A stretch of DNA of 64,000 bases from Okeania sp. KiyG1. GTDB taxonomy: Bacteria > Cyanobacteriota > Cyanobacteriia > Cyanobacteriales > Microcoleaceae. A program made the position numbers and the translations under genes. The DNA lies in assembly GCF_014132355.1 (NCBI RefSeq), contig NZ_BLZO01000171.1, forward strand, positions 52,837-116,836, given 5' to 3'. Under the pieces are notes generated by a model. It had not been told where the DNA came from. It saw only the letters and a program-made list of their open reading frames with translations, and did no database searches. Every line of letters begins with the position of its first letter. Within the stretch, counting starts at the first letter, position 1. Below are positions 38,532-48,854 of the stretch, piece by piece.

Positions 38532-40493
38532 ATGAAATCCATTAGAACAAAGCTGAAACTTAATAATAAACAGAAAACTCTGATGGCTCAACACGCTGGC
38601 TATTCACGCTGGTGTTATAACTGGGGTTTAAGTCTTTGGAATCAAGCATACACTGATGGGTATAAACCAAACACCCGTAAGCTAAGAGAGGTTTTTACCA
38701 ATCACACAAAACCACTTTATCCTTGGATGAAAAACTTGTCATCTAAAGTTTATCAATATGCTTTTATTAACTTGGGTGAAGCATTTAAAAGGTTCTTCCA
38801 AGGATTGGGTAAACGCCCAAGGTTTAAGAAGAAAGGTAAGTTTGATTCATTCACAATTGATAATTGTGGAAAACCCATAGAATTAAATGGGTGGAATCAT
38901 AAACTACCTTTTATTGGTATCGTGAAAACTTATGAACCAATTGAAGCAACAACTCAAAAAATAACTATCAGCAGACAAGCTGGTGATTGGTACTTAAGTT
39001 TGAGCCATGAATTTAGTGCAACTCCCACACCAAAAACTACTGATGTAGTAGGTGTAGACTTAGGTGTGAAAACCTTAGCTACACTAAGTGATGGAAAAGT
39101 ATTTGAAAGTGTGAGAGCGTATCAGAAATTTGAAGCCAAGTTGTCAAGAGAGCAATATCTAAATCGTCATAAACAGGTGGGCTCTGCTAATTGGAGAAAA
39201 GCACAACTTAAGATAGCTAGGTTGCATAGAAAAGTAGCAAACATCCGTCAAGACGCACTTCATAAACTGACAGCATACTTAGCCAAAGTGCGACTCGTTC
39301 CTGTTAGGAGCCTCTAGAAACTAGAGGGGTATGAACAGGGTTCAAAGAGCAATTAAGCTCAATGAATAACTGAGTCACGGATGTGGGTGAAAGTCCCACC
39401 TGCCAAGGGAAGGCAGACTCCCGACCTGGCCACACCGAGCTAGACCTTTCCACTAGCAGAGTGAAGCTGGCAACAGGCCCCAACCAGAGCGTATAGTGGT
39501 AGGCACACTGGGGGTAATGGGGAGACGGCATGGGTACCGGGGCGGAATGTCCTGAAAAAGCGCCTCAAAGTACGGCAAGAACCACCTCTTATCTCTTGAC
39601 CGCACACGAGGAAATCCCGCGTAATATTTTGGCATTAGACGCATCCCTGGGAATCGTGTAGGCGAATTGGACAGCCCTAAACCGTCAAAATAATCTGTAA
39701 CTCGGAACGAGGAAAAACGGCAAGTGAGTCTGACTAAAATAGGTTATTTAGTTAGTAGGAGGGAAGCTCGGAATTCTCACTTGACGGGTAGGATGGGGGA
39801 ACAGAATTGCCCCCGGCAGTCGAGAAACGGTAGTTGGATAGGTGATGATGCTTAGACACCTAGAGTGAAGCTCGCTGAAACTATGCGTACAGGGCAGAAG
39901 CTTTTAACCTGTAATTGCCTTGCTCGTTAGTCGAATGCAAAGCGACCCGGAAGCAGAAGCTCCAAGGCGGTAGGATTAGACACTCCTTGAAAACAATAGT
40001 GGAAGATTAGGAATCACTGGACTCTGACCAAGTTTAGTCTTAATCAAAGGATTTTGTATCTCACATGATACGTTGCCATAGACTGCTAGGAGCCTTGTGC
40101 GGTGAAAGTCGCACGCAGGGTTTTGAAGTAGAGGTGCGGGCGGTAATACGCCACATCGACTATAACAACCACGGCAGTATTGCCATAGAAGATTTAAACG
40201 TCAGAGGAATGTTAGCTAACCATAAGCTAGCTAAATCAATAACCGACCAAGGATTTTACGAGTTTAGGCGACAGCTTAAATATAAATGCAAATGGTACGG
40301 AAGTGAATTAGTAGTAGTAGATAGATTTTTTCCATCGTCAAAGACTTGCTCAAACTGCGGTCATGTTCAAGATATGCCGTTAAATCTAAGAACTTATGAC
40401 TGCCCTGATTGTGGCATATCTATAGACCGGGATTTAAACGCAAGTATAAATTTAAGAAATGCGGTCGGCTCGGTCGTAAATGCCTGTGGATGA
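38532..40493 (+). CDS. tnpB: TnpB (OrfB) split by an ORF-less group II intron
   Basis: Exon 1 (38532-39287, 252 codons, ending ...LTAYLAK) and exon 2 (40167-40493, starting NHGSIAIEDLNVRGM) join to a TnpB of 360 residues, a normal length. RuvC-I Asp is in 'VVGVDLGVKTLATLSDGK', RuvC-II Glu in 'IAIEDLNV', the zinc ribbon in 'SSKTCSNCGHV' and 'YDCPDCG', and the RuvC-III Asp in 'IDRDLNAS'. TnpB is the RNA-guided nuclease of IS200/IS605 elements. All catalytic residues are present, so the spliced product could be active. No tnpA is adjacent. The downstream DNA lacks the 'gatgtcaa' right end seen elsewhere, so the element's boundary is unclear. Confidence 0.88.
39288..40166 (+). ncRNA. ORF-less group II intron in tnpB
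   Basis: The 5' end GTGCGACTCG fits GUGYG. Domain V is visible at about 40090-40124 ('gagccttgtgcggtgaaag' with 'tcgcacgcaggg' on the other strand), followed by domain VI (about 40125-40166) with an unpaired A near the end and a 3' terminus ...TATAAC (AY). Removing 879 bases restores the tnpB frame exactly between Lys252 and Asn253. The interior contains no ORF longer than about 75 codons, so splicing needs no encoded maturase or uses one in trans, such as that of a relative of the truncated copy at 1046-2360. Confidence 0.87.
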
Positions 40494-40607
40494 GTAACCG
40501 CCAACGGCCTCAGTGGAAGCAGGAAGTAAACATCAAATTGTCACGTTATGTGACGCTTTGTATCAGTTTTATAGAGCAGGAAGTCTGATAACTGAATAAC
40601 TGAAATT

Positions 40608-42431
40608 ATGCAGTCTGGAAGAATCCTGAAACAACGTTACGAAATTATTAAAAAAATCGGAAGTGGAAATTTCGGGGATACCTACTTGGCTCAAGATTTA
40701 CACTTACCGGGAAACCCAAAATGTGTAGTCAAACATCTCAAACCTAAAGTTCCAGACCCAGGAGTTTTGCCTGTCGCTCAAAAGTTGTTTGAGAGAGAAG
40801 CAGAGACTTGATACAAATTAGGGCAAGACTCAGACCAAATACCAAAATTATTTGCCCATTTCCAGGAAGGAACGGAATTTTACTTAGTACAGGAATATAT
40901 AGAAGGACAAGATATAAGTAAAGAACTGACGCCGGGGAAAAAATTAAGCGAGTCTTACACTATTGCTTTACTCAAAGGAATATTAGAAGCATTAGCAGTA
41001 GCTCATCAAAATAATATAATTCACCGAGATATTAAGCCACAAAATTTGATGCGTCGGAAGTCAGATAGCAAAATAGTATTGATAGATTTTGGGGCAGTAA
41101 AAGAAATAAGTGTATTAACTACAAGTCAACAACCAGGTACAACAACTTTAACTATTGCAGTCGGAACTCCTGGATATATGCCAAGTGAGCAAAGTAATGG
41201 TAAACCAAAACTTAGTAGCGATATCTATGCAGTAGGAATGGTAGGAATAAAAGCACTGACTGGTAAAAACCCAGGAAATTTACCGACAGATCCAAAGACA
41301 GAAAATATTATCTGGCGCAATGAAGCGCAAGTGAGCGATCGTCTGGCAAATATATTAGATAGGATGGTACATGAATATTTTCCACAACGTTATGAAAATG
41401 CTACGGAAGTATTAGAAGCGTTAGGTTTTATCACTCCACCAACACCAAAACCTACACCAGCACCTACCCCTCCACCAAAATCACAAGTTCCCACTCAGAT
41501 ACTTACTACCGTGGCAGTCAACAGTAGGGGTAAAATAATTAATCGCTCACCGACACAAACTCCTATCCCTCCAGCACAACCCAAATTTCCTATTCAGACA
41601 TTTACTACTGTCACAGTTGATAGGAAAGGAGAAATAATAAGTCGCCGTCAAGGTCAAGCAGAAGTAGTGACAGAAAACCTCGATAATGGAGTCACCCTGG
41701 AAATGGTAAAAATTCCCGGTGCTAGATTTCTCATGGGGTCTCCAGAGACAGAAGCAGGGAGAAGAGATAGTGAAGGTCCGCAACATTATGTGGATGTGCC
41801 AGAATTTTTCATGGGAAAGTATCCAGTCACTCAAGCGCAGTGGAAAGCAGTTATGGGAAAAAAGAATTTTTGGCAAGTGATTACGGGAAATAATCCTTCT
41901 AGGTTTAAAGGTGCAAACCGCCCTGTAGAAAATGTAAGTTGGTACGACGCGACAAAATTTTGTCAGAAACTCTCAGAAATAACGGGTAAAAAATATAGTT
42001 TACCTAGTGAGAGTCAGTGGGAATATGCTTGTCGAGCAGGAACAACAACACCTTTTTATTTTGGCGAAACTATAACGTCTGAGTTAGTTAACTATAATGG
42101 CAACTTTCCTTATGCTGATGCACCGAAAGGAGAATATCGTCAAGAAACAACAGATGTGGGAATTTTTCCTCCTAATGCTTTTGGTTTGTATGATATGCAC
42201 GGTAATGTCTGGGAATGGTGTCAGGATGTTTGGCATGAGAACTATAATGGTGCGCCTACTGATGGAAGTGCTTGGGAAACTGGTGGAGATAGTCATAGAA
42301 GAGTGCTCCGTGGCGGTTGCTGGTACTTCATTTCTCGGGATTGCCGTTGCGCCTGGCGTTACTACAATTTTGCGGACTTCCACTACTACGTTGTGGGTTT
42401 TCGTGTCGTCTCGTCTGTCCCTTGTTCCTAG
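40608..42431 (+). pseudogene. Ser/Thr kinase fused to FGE-sulfatase (C-type-lectin fold) domain, in-frame stop
   Basis: One frame runs for 607 residues apart from a TGA at 40809-40811 (after 'FEREAET'). N-terminus: Hanks-type kinase with Gly-loop 'IGSGNFGDTYLA', the catalytic loop 'IIHRDIKPQN' and 'LIDFGAVKE' (DFG). A Pro-rich linker follows (about residues 285-350). From about residue 361: the formylglycine-generating-enzyme-like domain 'FLMGSPETEAGRRDSEGPQH', 'PVENVSWYDAT', 'LPSESQWEYACRAG' and 'GLYDMHGNVWEWCQDVW'. The last 42 codons are a probable diversity-generating-retroelement variable region. The stop is within the kinase N-lobe and is a substitution, so only a shortened product (e.g. 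from ATG 41046) could be made unless it is an error. Kinase-FGE fusions are known DGR targets in Trichodesmium. Confidence 0.8.
42303..42425 (+). other. Probable DGR variable region (VR) with IMH-like end
   Basis: Between constant blocks 'RVLRGGCWY' and 'VGFRVVSS', codons at the sites where relatives have Asn are TAC, TTC, ATT, GAT, TAC, TAC, AAT, TTT, TTC, CAC, TAC, TAC and GTT. Every one has T or C in the third position and is varied in the first two, as expected from an adenine-mutagenised template of AAY codons. Constant codons between are Cys, Arg, Ala and Trp. The GC-richer run after it ('gtgggttttcgtgtcgtct') would be the IMH. No template repeat or DGR reverse transcriptase is in this window. 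Confidence 0.65.
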
Positions 42432-42690
42432 AATCCTTTCCCTTTGTTCTTTTCTTCTTTTACCTCTTTCCTACATTCATCCGTATATCCGTGCCCGAAT
42501 CTGTGTGTGCTGTTCTCTCTGTCCCACATCCATCCGTATATCCGTGCCATAATCCGTGTGAGCGGAGAAGTCAGGGCAAGACAAAGATTTTGCCACGGAT
42601 GCACGGATGATAGAATCTGCTTATTCGATCGCGATAACTATTTAACCGGACATGATATCGGAAGAATAGTCTCTTAACTTTTCTGCCTTG
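42432..42690. repeat. Repeat spacer downstream of the kinase-FGE gene
   Basis: A direct repeat of 'acattcatccgtatatccgt' type occurs at about 42470 and 42525 and, inverted, as 'ccacggatgcacggatga' at 42593. A MITE-B right end ('ccggacatgatatc') is at about 42648. Overlapping open frames here are products of these repeats. Confidence 0.5.
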
Positions 42691-43650
42691 TGTTACCTCA
42701 AAATGCTCACTTTTTCAGCTCGCTTCAACGGAAAAGCTGATACTTTTTCAAGAATTAAAATTGCTCAAACCATCAGAATGTCAAAGTATTGACATTGAAT
42801 CAGCAAACCCTAACTATTGTCCAATAGATCAATCAAACATCAATAATCGTGAAACACAGCGATATAGCTAATACTTTTTCCAGAATTAAAATTGCTCAAA
42901 CCAATATCAGTCGATGCTTTGAGAATTAATCAGCAAACTCTAACTATTGTCCAATAGATCAATCAAACATCAATAATCGTGAAACACAGCGATATAGCTA
43001 ATACTTTTTCCAGAATTAAAATTGCTCAAACCAATATCAGTCGATGCTTTGAGAATTAATCAGCAAACTCTAACTATTGTCCAATAGATCAATCAAACAT
43101 CAATAATCGTGAAACACAGCGATATAGCTGATAATTTTTCCAGAATTAAAATTGCTCAAACCAATATAAGTCGATACTTTGAGATGGAATCAGCACACCT
43201 TAACTATTGGACTGACACAGCTAAAACTGTGCAGAGCGATTATTGGTGCGGGGGCGGGTTTACCAGGTCCTGGGTAAAACCATTAACTTAACGCGGAACC
43301 CGCCCCTACCCGATGCACCATTTTAGGCGTGTCACGCCACTATTGTCCAATAGATAAATCAAACATCCATAATCGCCAAACACAGCGATATAGCTGATAT
43401 TTCCAGAATTCAAATTGCTCAAACCATTAGAATGTAAATGCTTTGACATTGAATCAGCACACCTTAACTATTGGACTGACACAGCTAAAACTGTGCAGAG
43501 CGATTATTGGTGCGGGGGCGGGTTTACCAGGTCCTGGGTAAAACCATTAACTTAACGCGGAACCCGCCCCTACCCGATGCACCATTTTAGGCGTGTCACG
43601 CCACTATTGTCCAATAGATAAATCAAACATCAATCTATTTTTTTATTACG
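42691..43650 (+). repeat. Compound tandem array: 130-bp units and nested MITE-E
   Basis: The unit of 130 bases starts with 'actattgtccaatagatcaa', includes 'cacagcgatatagcta' and 'ccagaattaaaattgctc', and ends with the MITE-A-like 'aatcagcaaa'. It is present at 42813, 42943 and 43073. Two further units carry an insertion of about 130 bases (43199-43331 and 43460-43596) with inverted ends 'ggactgacacagctaaaact' and 'caccattttaggcgtgtcac' (MITE-E), giving a 264-base period. The palindrome is the inverse of the one in the 26137-27056 array. Confidence 0.85.
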
Positions 43651-43731
43651 ATCGCTCAATTAAAATCATATTAATAAAAATGTTGGGTAGGGATAATTCT
43701 TCCTCTTACCTCTTCTATAATTCCTAATTTA

Positions 43732-43765
<34 letters not shown>

Positions 43766-43770
43766 CCTAT

Positions 43771-46143
43771 TTAAACTAATCTTTTTAAAGTTTCTAAAAG
43801 AACTTCTTGATTAAAACTATCTTTAGTAATATAAGCACTAGCGCCTACTTCTGCACCTTTTTGTTTATCTTCATGGGATGCTAAGGATGTTACTAAAATA
43901 ATAGGCAATTCAGCGTAATTTTGGTTTTCTCTAATTTTAGTAGTTAAAGTCAAGCCATCCATATTAGGCATTTGAATATCAGAAATTACAGCATCAAAAG
44001 AGCGAATTTTTAGTTTATTAAGAGCATCTATTCCATCAACTGCAGTAATAACTTCATAACCTGCATTTTCGAGAATTCTTTTTTCTTGGGTTCGTGTAGC
44101 AATTGAATCTTCTACTAATAAGATGAGAGATTTTTTATTAACTTTTTCAACTTTTAATTGCTGAACAAATTTTGAACTAAAAATAGATGTCGATAATTTC
44201 TTGGCTGATTTCATTAAATCTTGAGGATTTAAAATCATACAGACATCACCAGTACCAAGAATAGTTGCACCAGACACATTTATTACCCGTTTCAATAATT
44301 TACTTTGGGGTTTAAGCATAACATTTTGTACATCTATTAAATCATCAACAAAAAGTCCTAATTTCTCATTTCCGATTTGTATAATAATACAATTATTCTC
44401 CTGGATTTCATTTATTTCATCCCGTTCAATAGCTGAAAAATTTAGTAAATCTGACAGTGGAAAAACTGAAACAGGCTCATTATCAAAAATAATAGTATCT
44501 CTACCTTCAATAGTAAAAATAGATTCTATAGATACCAATAAAGTTGTTTTAACGCATTCAATAGGCAAAGCATAATAAATATTTGCAACAGCTACTATTA
44601 ATACATTAATCGTGGCGATAGAAGTACTGAGTATCACTCTGATTAAACATCCTTTTCCTAGTTGAGATTCTATGTGAATATTTCCTTTAAGTTCTTCTAC
44701 ATTTGCTTTGACTACATCTAAACCAATGCCTCTACCTGAAATTTCAGTAACAAATTTTTTTGTAGAAAATCCAGGGGTGAAAATCATGGATTGAATTTCT
44801 GTTTGTGTCATTGAGGCTAATTCAGTTTGACTACAAATTTTTTGCTTTACCGCTGTTTGTTTGATTTTTTCAATATCTAACCCGCGCCCATCATCTATAA
44901 CTTCAATTATTACCTGACTAGCAGTATTTTCTGCTCTTAATTTAATTGTAGCAACAGAATTTTTTCCTGATTTTTTGCGTTCTGTAGGTGTTTCAATGCC
45001 ATGATCTATTGCATTACGAATTAGATGAATTAAAGGGTCTTTCATCTGTTCAATAATTCGCTTATCTGCTTTACTTTCACCGCCTTCAATTATTAGTTTT
45101 ACTTCTTTACCTTCTTGTCTTGCTAAATCTCTAACAACGCGAGGAAAAATATTAAAAATAGTAGATAAAGGCAGCATTCGCAGGGTACGAACTCCAGTTC
45201 CTATGTTACGGCTAATTAAATCAAGTTTAGCAATATCTTCATGAATAGAATTTCTCAAATTATTAATTAGCAGTCCTAAATTTTCTAATCGTTCTTCTGT
45301 TTGCAGATAATAGTTTTGAAATTGCTGAGTAGAATTATTAATAGTAGTATGATCGTTAACATTTAGACCGGAGACAAGAAAGCAATTTTTGAGGATGTCT
45401 CTACTCCATTCTTCCCATAAATTTGTAATTTTTTCTATTTCTGCTAGTCGGTGAAAAAGTCTAATTTGAGTTACATTAAGTTCTCCAGTTTGTGTCATTA
45501 AAAAATCTAGATTACGGGTAGATACACGAACTGTTTCAATATGATAAGAGCTGGAAATATCTGGAGTTTCACTGGTTAAAGTATTTTCATCTGGCTCGGT
45601 TTTGGTGAAACTAGATTCATTAATTTTAGCTACTTCTTCTGGCTGTTGAGTATTGGGTGAGGAAGTATTTTTGGCAACTTTTTGCTCTTTGACAGAAGTA
45701 CTAATAGCAATAGTTTTTTCAGATTTTAAATGTATTTTATCTTGGTCTTGTAATGATGTCTTGATATTATTTGCTCCCATCAAAATAGCTAGTACATGAA
45801 CAGTATTTATGCCTGATGGTTCTCCTGTAACTGCCTCTTGTACAAGTTTATAAATGGCATCTAATCCTAGTGAAAGGCGATCGCTAGTTTCTGGAGATAT
45901 AATTTGCTTGCCCCGCGTAATTTCTCCTAATAAATGTTCCAACTGATGAGCAAGTTGAGATACATCTTTAATTCCTAACATTGCAGCATCACCTTTTAAG
46001 CTGTGAATTTCTCGTAATAGCTCTTCTAATTTTGTTAAGTCGTGTGGATATTTTTCTAAATATAAAAATCCTTCATCAAGTTTTTGGAGATGTTCTTCAC
46101 TAGCAGTTTTAAATACTTCCCGAAGTTCAGTATCTTCAATCAT
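43771..46143 (-). CDS. cheA: CheA-type hybrid histidine kinase with C-terminal receiver
   Basis: The 790-residue protein has an HPt domain (residues about 1-110, phospho-acceptor His47 in 'EIHSLKGD'), a poorly conserved linker (about 130-200), a dimerisation helix pair, HATPase_c ('HLIRNAIDHGIE', 'DDGRGLD', 'SGRGIGLDVV'), a CheW-like regulatory domain (about 530-655) and a receiver (about 670-790; 'LVEDS', 'VISDIQMPNMDG', 'ITKDS'). It phosphorylates itself on the HPt His and passes phosphate to receivers. The CheA-receiver fusion is typical of cyanobacterial PixL/HmpE-type systems that drive motility. Last gene of the minus-strand cluster, 500 bases after an mcp. It starts at ATG 46143. Confidence 0.93.
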   Translation of the reverse strand: MIEDTELREVFKTASEEHLQKLDEGFLYLEKYPHDLTKLEELLREIHSLKGDAAMLGIKDVSQLAHQLEHLLGEITRGKQIISPETSDRLSLGLDAIYKLVQEAVTGEPSGINTVHVLAILMGANNIKTSLQDQDKIHLKSEKTIAISTSVKEQKVAKNTSSPNTQQPEEVAKINESSFTKTEPDENTLTSETPDISSSYHIETVRVSTRNLDFLMTQTGELNVTQIRLFHRLAEIEKITNLWEEWSRDILKNCFLVSGLNVNDHTTINNSTQQFQNYYLQTEERLENLGLLINNLRNSIHEDIAKLDLISRNIGTGVRTLRMLPLSTIFNIFPRVVRDLARQEGKEVKLIIEGGESKADKRIIEQMKDPLIHLIRNAIDHGIETPTERKKSGKNSVATIKLRAENTASQVIIEVIDDGRGLDIEKIKQTAVKQKICSQTELASMTQTEIQSMIFTPGFSTKKFVTEISGRGIGLDVVKANVEELKGNIHIESQLGKGCLIRVILSTSIATINVLIVAVANIYYALPIECVKTTLLVSIESIFTIEGRDTIIFDNEPVSVFPLSDLLNFSAIERDEINEIQENNCIIIQIGNEKLGLFVDDLIDVQNVMLKPQSKLLKRVINVSGATILGTGDVCMILNPQDLMKSAKKLSTSIFSSKFVQQLKVEKVNKKSLILLVEDSIATRTQEKRILENAGYEVITAVDGIDALNKLKIRSFDAVISDIQMPNMDGLTLTTKIRENQNYAELPIILVTSLASHEDKQKGAEVGASAYITKDSFNQEVLLETLKRLV

Positions 46144-46645
<502 letters not shown>

Positions 46646-48495
46646 TTAAACTATTTTCTTAAGTTTAAGCGCTGCTTCATAAAGTTCTTGAGTGCTAGTT
46701 GTAACTTGAGAAATACTCTTAGCTGTTTCAGCAGTAGTGTAGTTGAGATTATTCATAGATTCAATCGCATTTTGAATAGCATCTGCTTGTTGTTCAGTAT
46801 TGTGATGAATTTGCTGGTTACTAGCAAATAAATGAGAAACTACTTCTGTTAAATTTTGGAAAGTATTGGCAGTTTCTTCTGCCGTTTTAACACCAGCATT
46901 CACTATTTTTTTTCCCTCATTTGTCACCTTGAGAGTAGAATTAATTGCTGCTTTAATTTCTGGCACAATTACATTAATTCTTTTCGCAGCTTCAGAGCTT
47001 TGATCAGCTAATTTCCGAATTTCTTTAGCTACAACAGCAAACCCACTGCCTTGTTCGCCAGCTCGTACTGCTTCTACTGCAGCATTAAGGGCTAAAATAT
47101 TAGTCTGCATTGCTAAAGAACTTACTAAATTTGCCAAGCTAGAAATATTGCCAATTTGAGTAGTTTTTTCACCAAGTTCTTGATTTTTTCTACTAATATT
47201 ATCAACAGTTTCTCTCAAGCTCTGCATTTGTTCAAAAGTTTTATCTACCATTTTATTTCCCTCTTCAGCTAATGTTAAAACTTTACTTGCTGCCACTGCA
47301 ACTGATTCTGTTTGTTGAGATATCTCTTGAGAAGCTTGACCTAAAGTAGTCATATTATTATTAGTTTCATTAGCAGCTAATAACTGTTCTGATGCAATCT
47401 TTTCCTGCTGATTCATTGTCGCCAAAATATTATGAGAAAAAGAAGATACATTATTAATTGTATTTTTGACTATTTGAACTATATTCATTATAGTCAACCA
47501 TCCAATGGACAAAAAAATTATCAAAGATAAACATATAATTACCAAAGCTAAATTTTTAAAATTATTGGCTTGAGCAAATACAATTTTTTAGGTAAATCAT
47601 AGACAACTACTAAAAATTTATTGGTATTGTTTTCCTGTAAAAAAATAGTGTTGTAAGTAATTACGCTATCTACACCATTGACAATATCACTTTGACCGCC
47701 AGATAAAATTTTATCACTCACTTTTGCTGAATAATATTTTTGAATTTTTTCATCTGTATTTAGTTCAAAACCCCACTCTTTTTCTTCATTTGGAGTATAT
47801 AAATAGTAGCCATCTTGATTAATAATAAAAGCTGTCCCAATTGGATTTTGATTTTCTTGTTTTAACTTTTGGAACATCCGGTCAACTAGCAAATTGGCAA
47901 TGATAATTCCTTGACGTTTTCCATCTGCTGAAAATATAGGAGTTGCATATCTAATTGTTGGTTTATAAGGGATTTCAATTTTTCCCTGTTCTCGATTAAG
48001 ATTTATGGGCGAGACGTAAATTTCACCTAAATTTAGGGTCATAGTTTCTGTAAAATATTCTCTCTTTGCTTTATTTTGTAACTGCTCTTCAGGAATATTT
48101 TTCACTATTAATCCATCTGAATTTACACGCACCATTTCATTTCCACTTTCATCCAAATAACGTAACTGCATATAGTATGGTTTTGTTTGCATAAATTCTA
48201 TAAATATGACGCTTAGTCTTTCTCGCCAAGCATCATAAGTAGAATTACCTTGTAGATCGATGCTATTGTTATTTCTAGCTCTGACAATTCCTTGAATAGG
48301 CGGAACTTTGCTCAAAAATAAAATATCATAACCAATATTTTCTAAGTTATTAATTATATTTTCTGAACTATCGTTAATCTTTTTTTGCAAGTTGGCTAAA
48401 GCTAAATCTCGCAAAGTATTAGTAGCAGTGATTATCCCATAATAACCTACTATTGAAACAGGAGTAATTGTGCTAAAAATTAGAACAATTAGCAT
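46646..48495 (-). CDS. Methyl-accepting chemotaxis protein with dCache sensor (frameshifted)
   Basis: Two frames (48495-47580 and 47590-46646) join when one base is restored in the T-run at 47584-47589, giving about 616 residues. Transmembrane helices lie at residues about 1-22 and about 318-342 ('IICLSLIIFLSIGWLTI'). Between them is a large extracytoplasmic double-Cache domain ('YYMQLRYLDESGNEMVRVNS', 'IRYATPIFSADGKRQGIIIA', 'GTAFIINQDGYYLYTPNEEK'), the commonest ligand sensor in chemoreceptors. The cytoplasmic tip is well conserved ('[20 protein letters not shown]'). The break is in a homopolymer, so probably not real. The ligand cannot be read from the sequence; amino acids are usual for dCache. 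Confidence 0.85.
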
Positions 48496-48854
48496 TTTGT
48501 ATTGTATTTTTTGAAGATATTATCAAACATTTTTCATCTTTTATAGATAACTACTTAACAATTAATAATTAATAATTAATAATTAATAATTACCTCTTCT
48601 TTAAAATAAGAGGATTGACTCAAAGGAAAATTTTTCTTTATTATCCCCTTAAAAGGAGAGGCTTTAAATCACAATTTTTCGGTAAGCATTTCCTACGGAA
48701 TACTTCCCTACGGGATGCTACGCAAACGCAAACAGCAGTCAGCTATCAGCTATTATATTAGAAGGAAAATTCATACAGAAAATAAATTATTATCCATAAA
48801 TTATCAATTATTCCCCTCCCAGGAGGGGTTAGGGGTGGGTTGCCTGTTGCCTGT
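48496..48854. repeat. Spacer with R2 element between the two mcp genes
   Basis: An (attaata)n tract and an R2 element occupy about 48558-48690. A short repeat 'acggaatacttccctacggg' and a C-rich fragment ('cccctcccaggaggggttag') typical of the MITE-A interior follow. The open frame on the plus strand at 48715 is repeat DNA. Confidence 0.5.

Noticed and set aside
39304-39644. Minus-strand ORFs inside the group II intron
   Set aside because: They are antisense to the ribozyme, short, and lack similarity to maturases.
42084-42677. Several overlapping open frames over the end of the kinase-FGE gene and its flank
   Set aside because: They are shadows of the FGE frame and of downstream repeats with no start signals.
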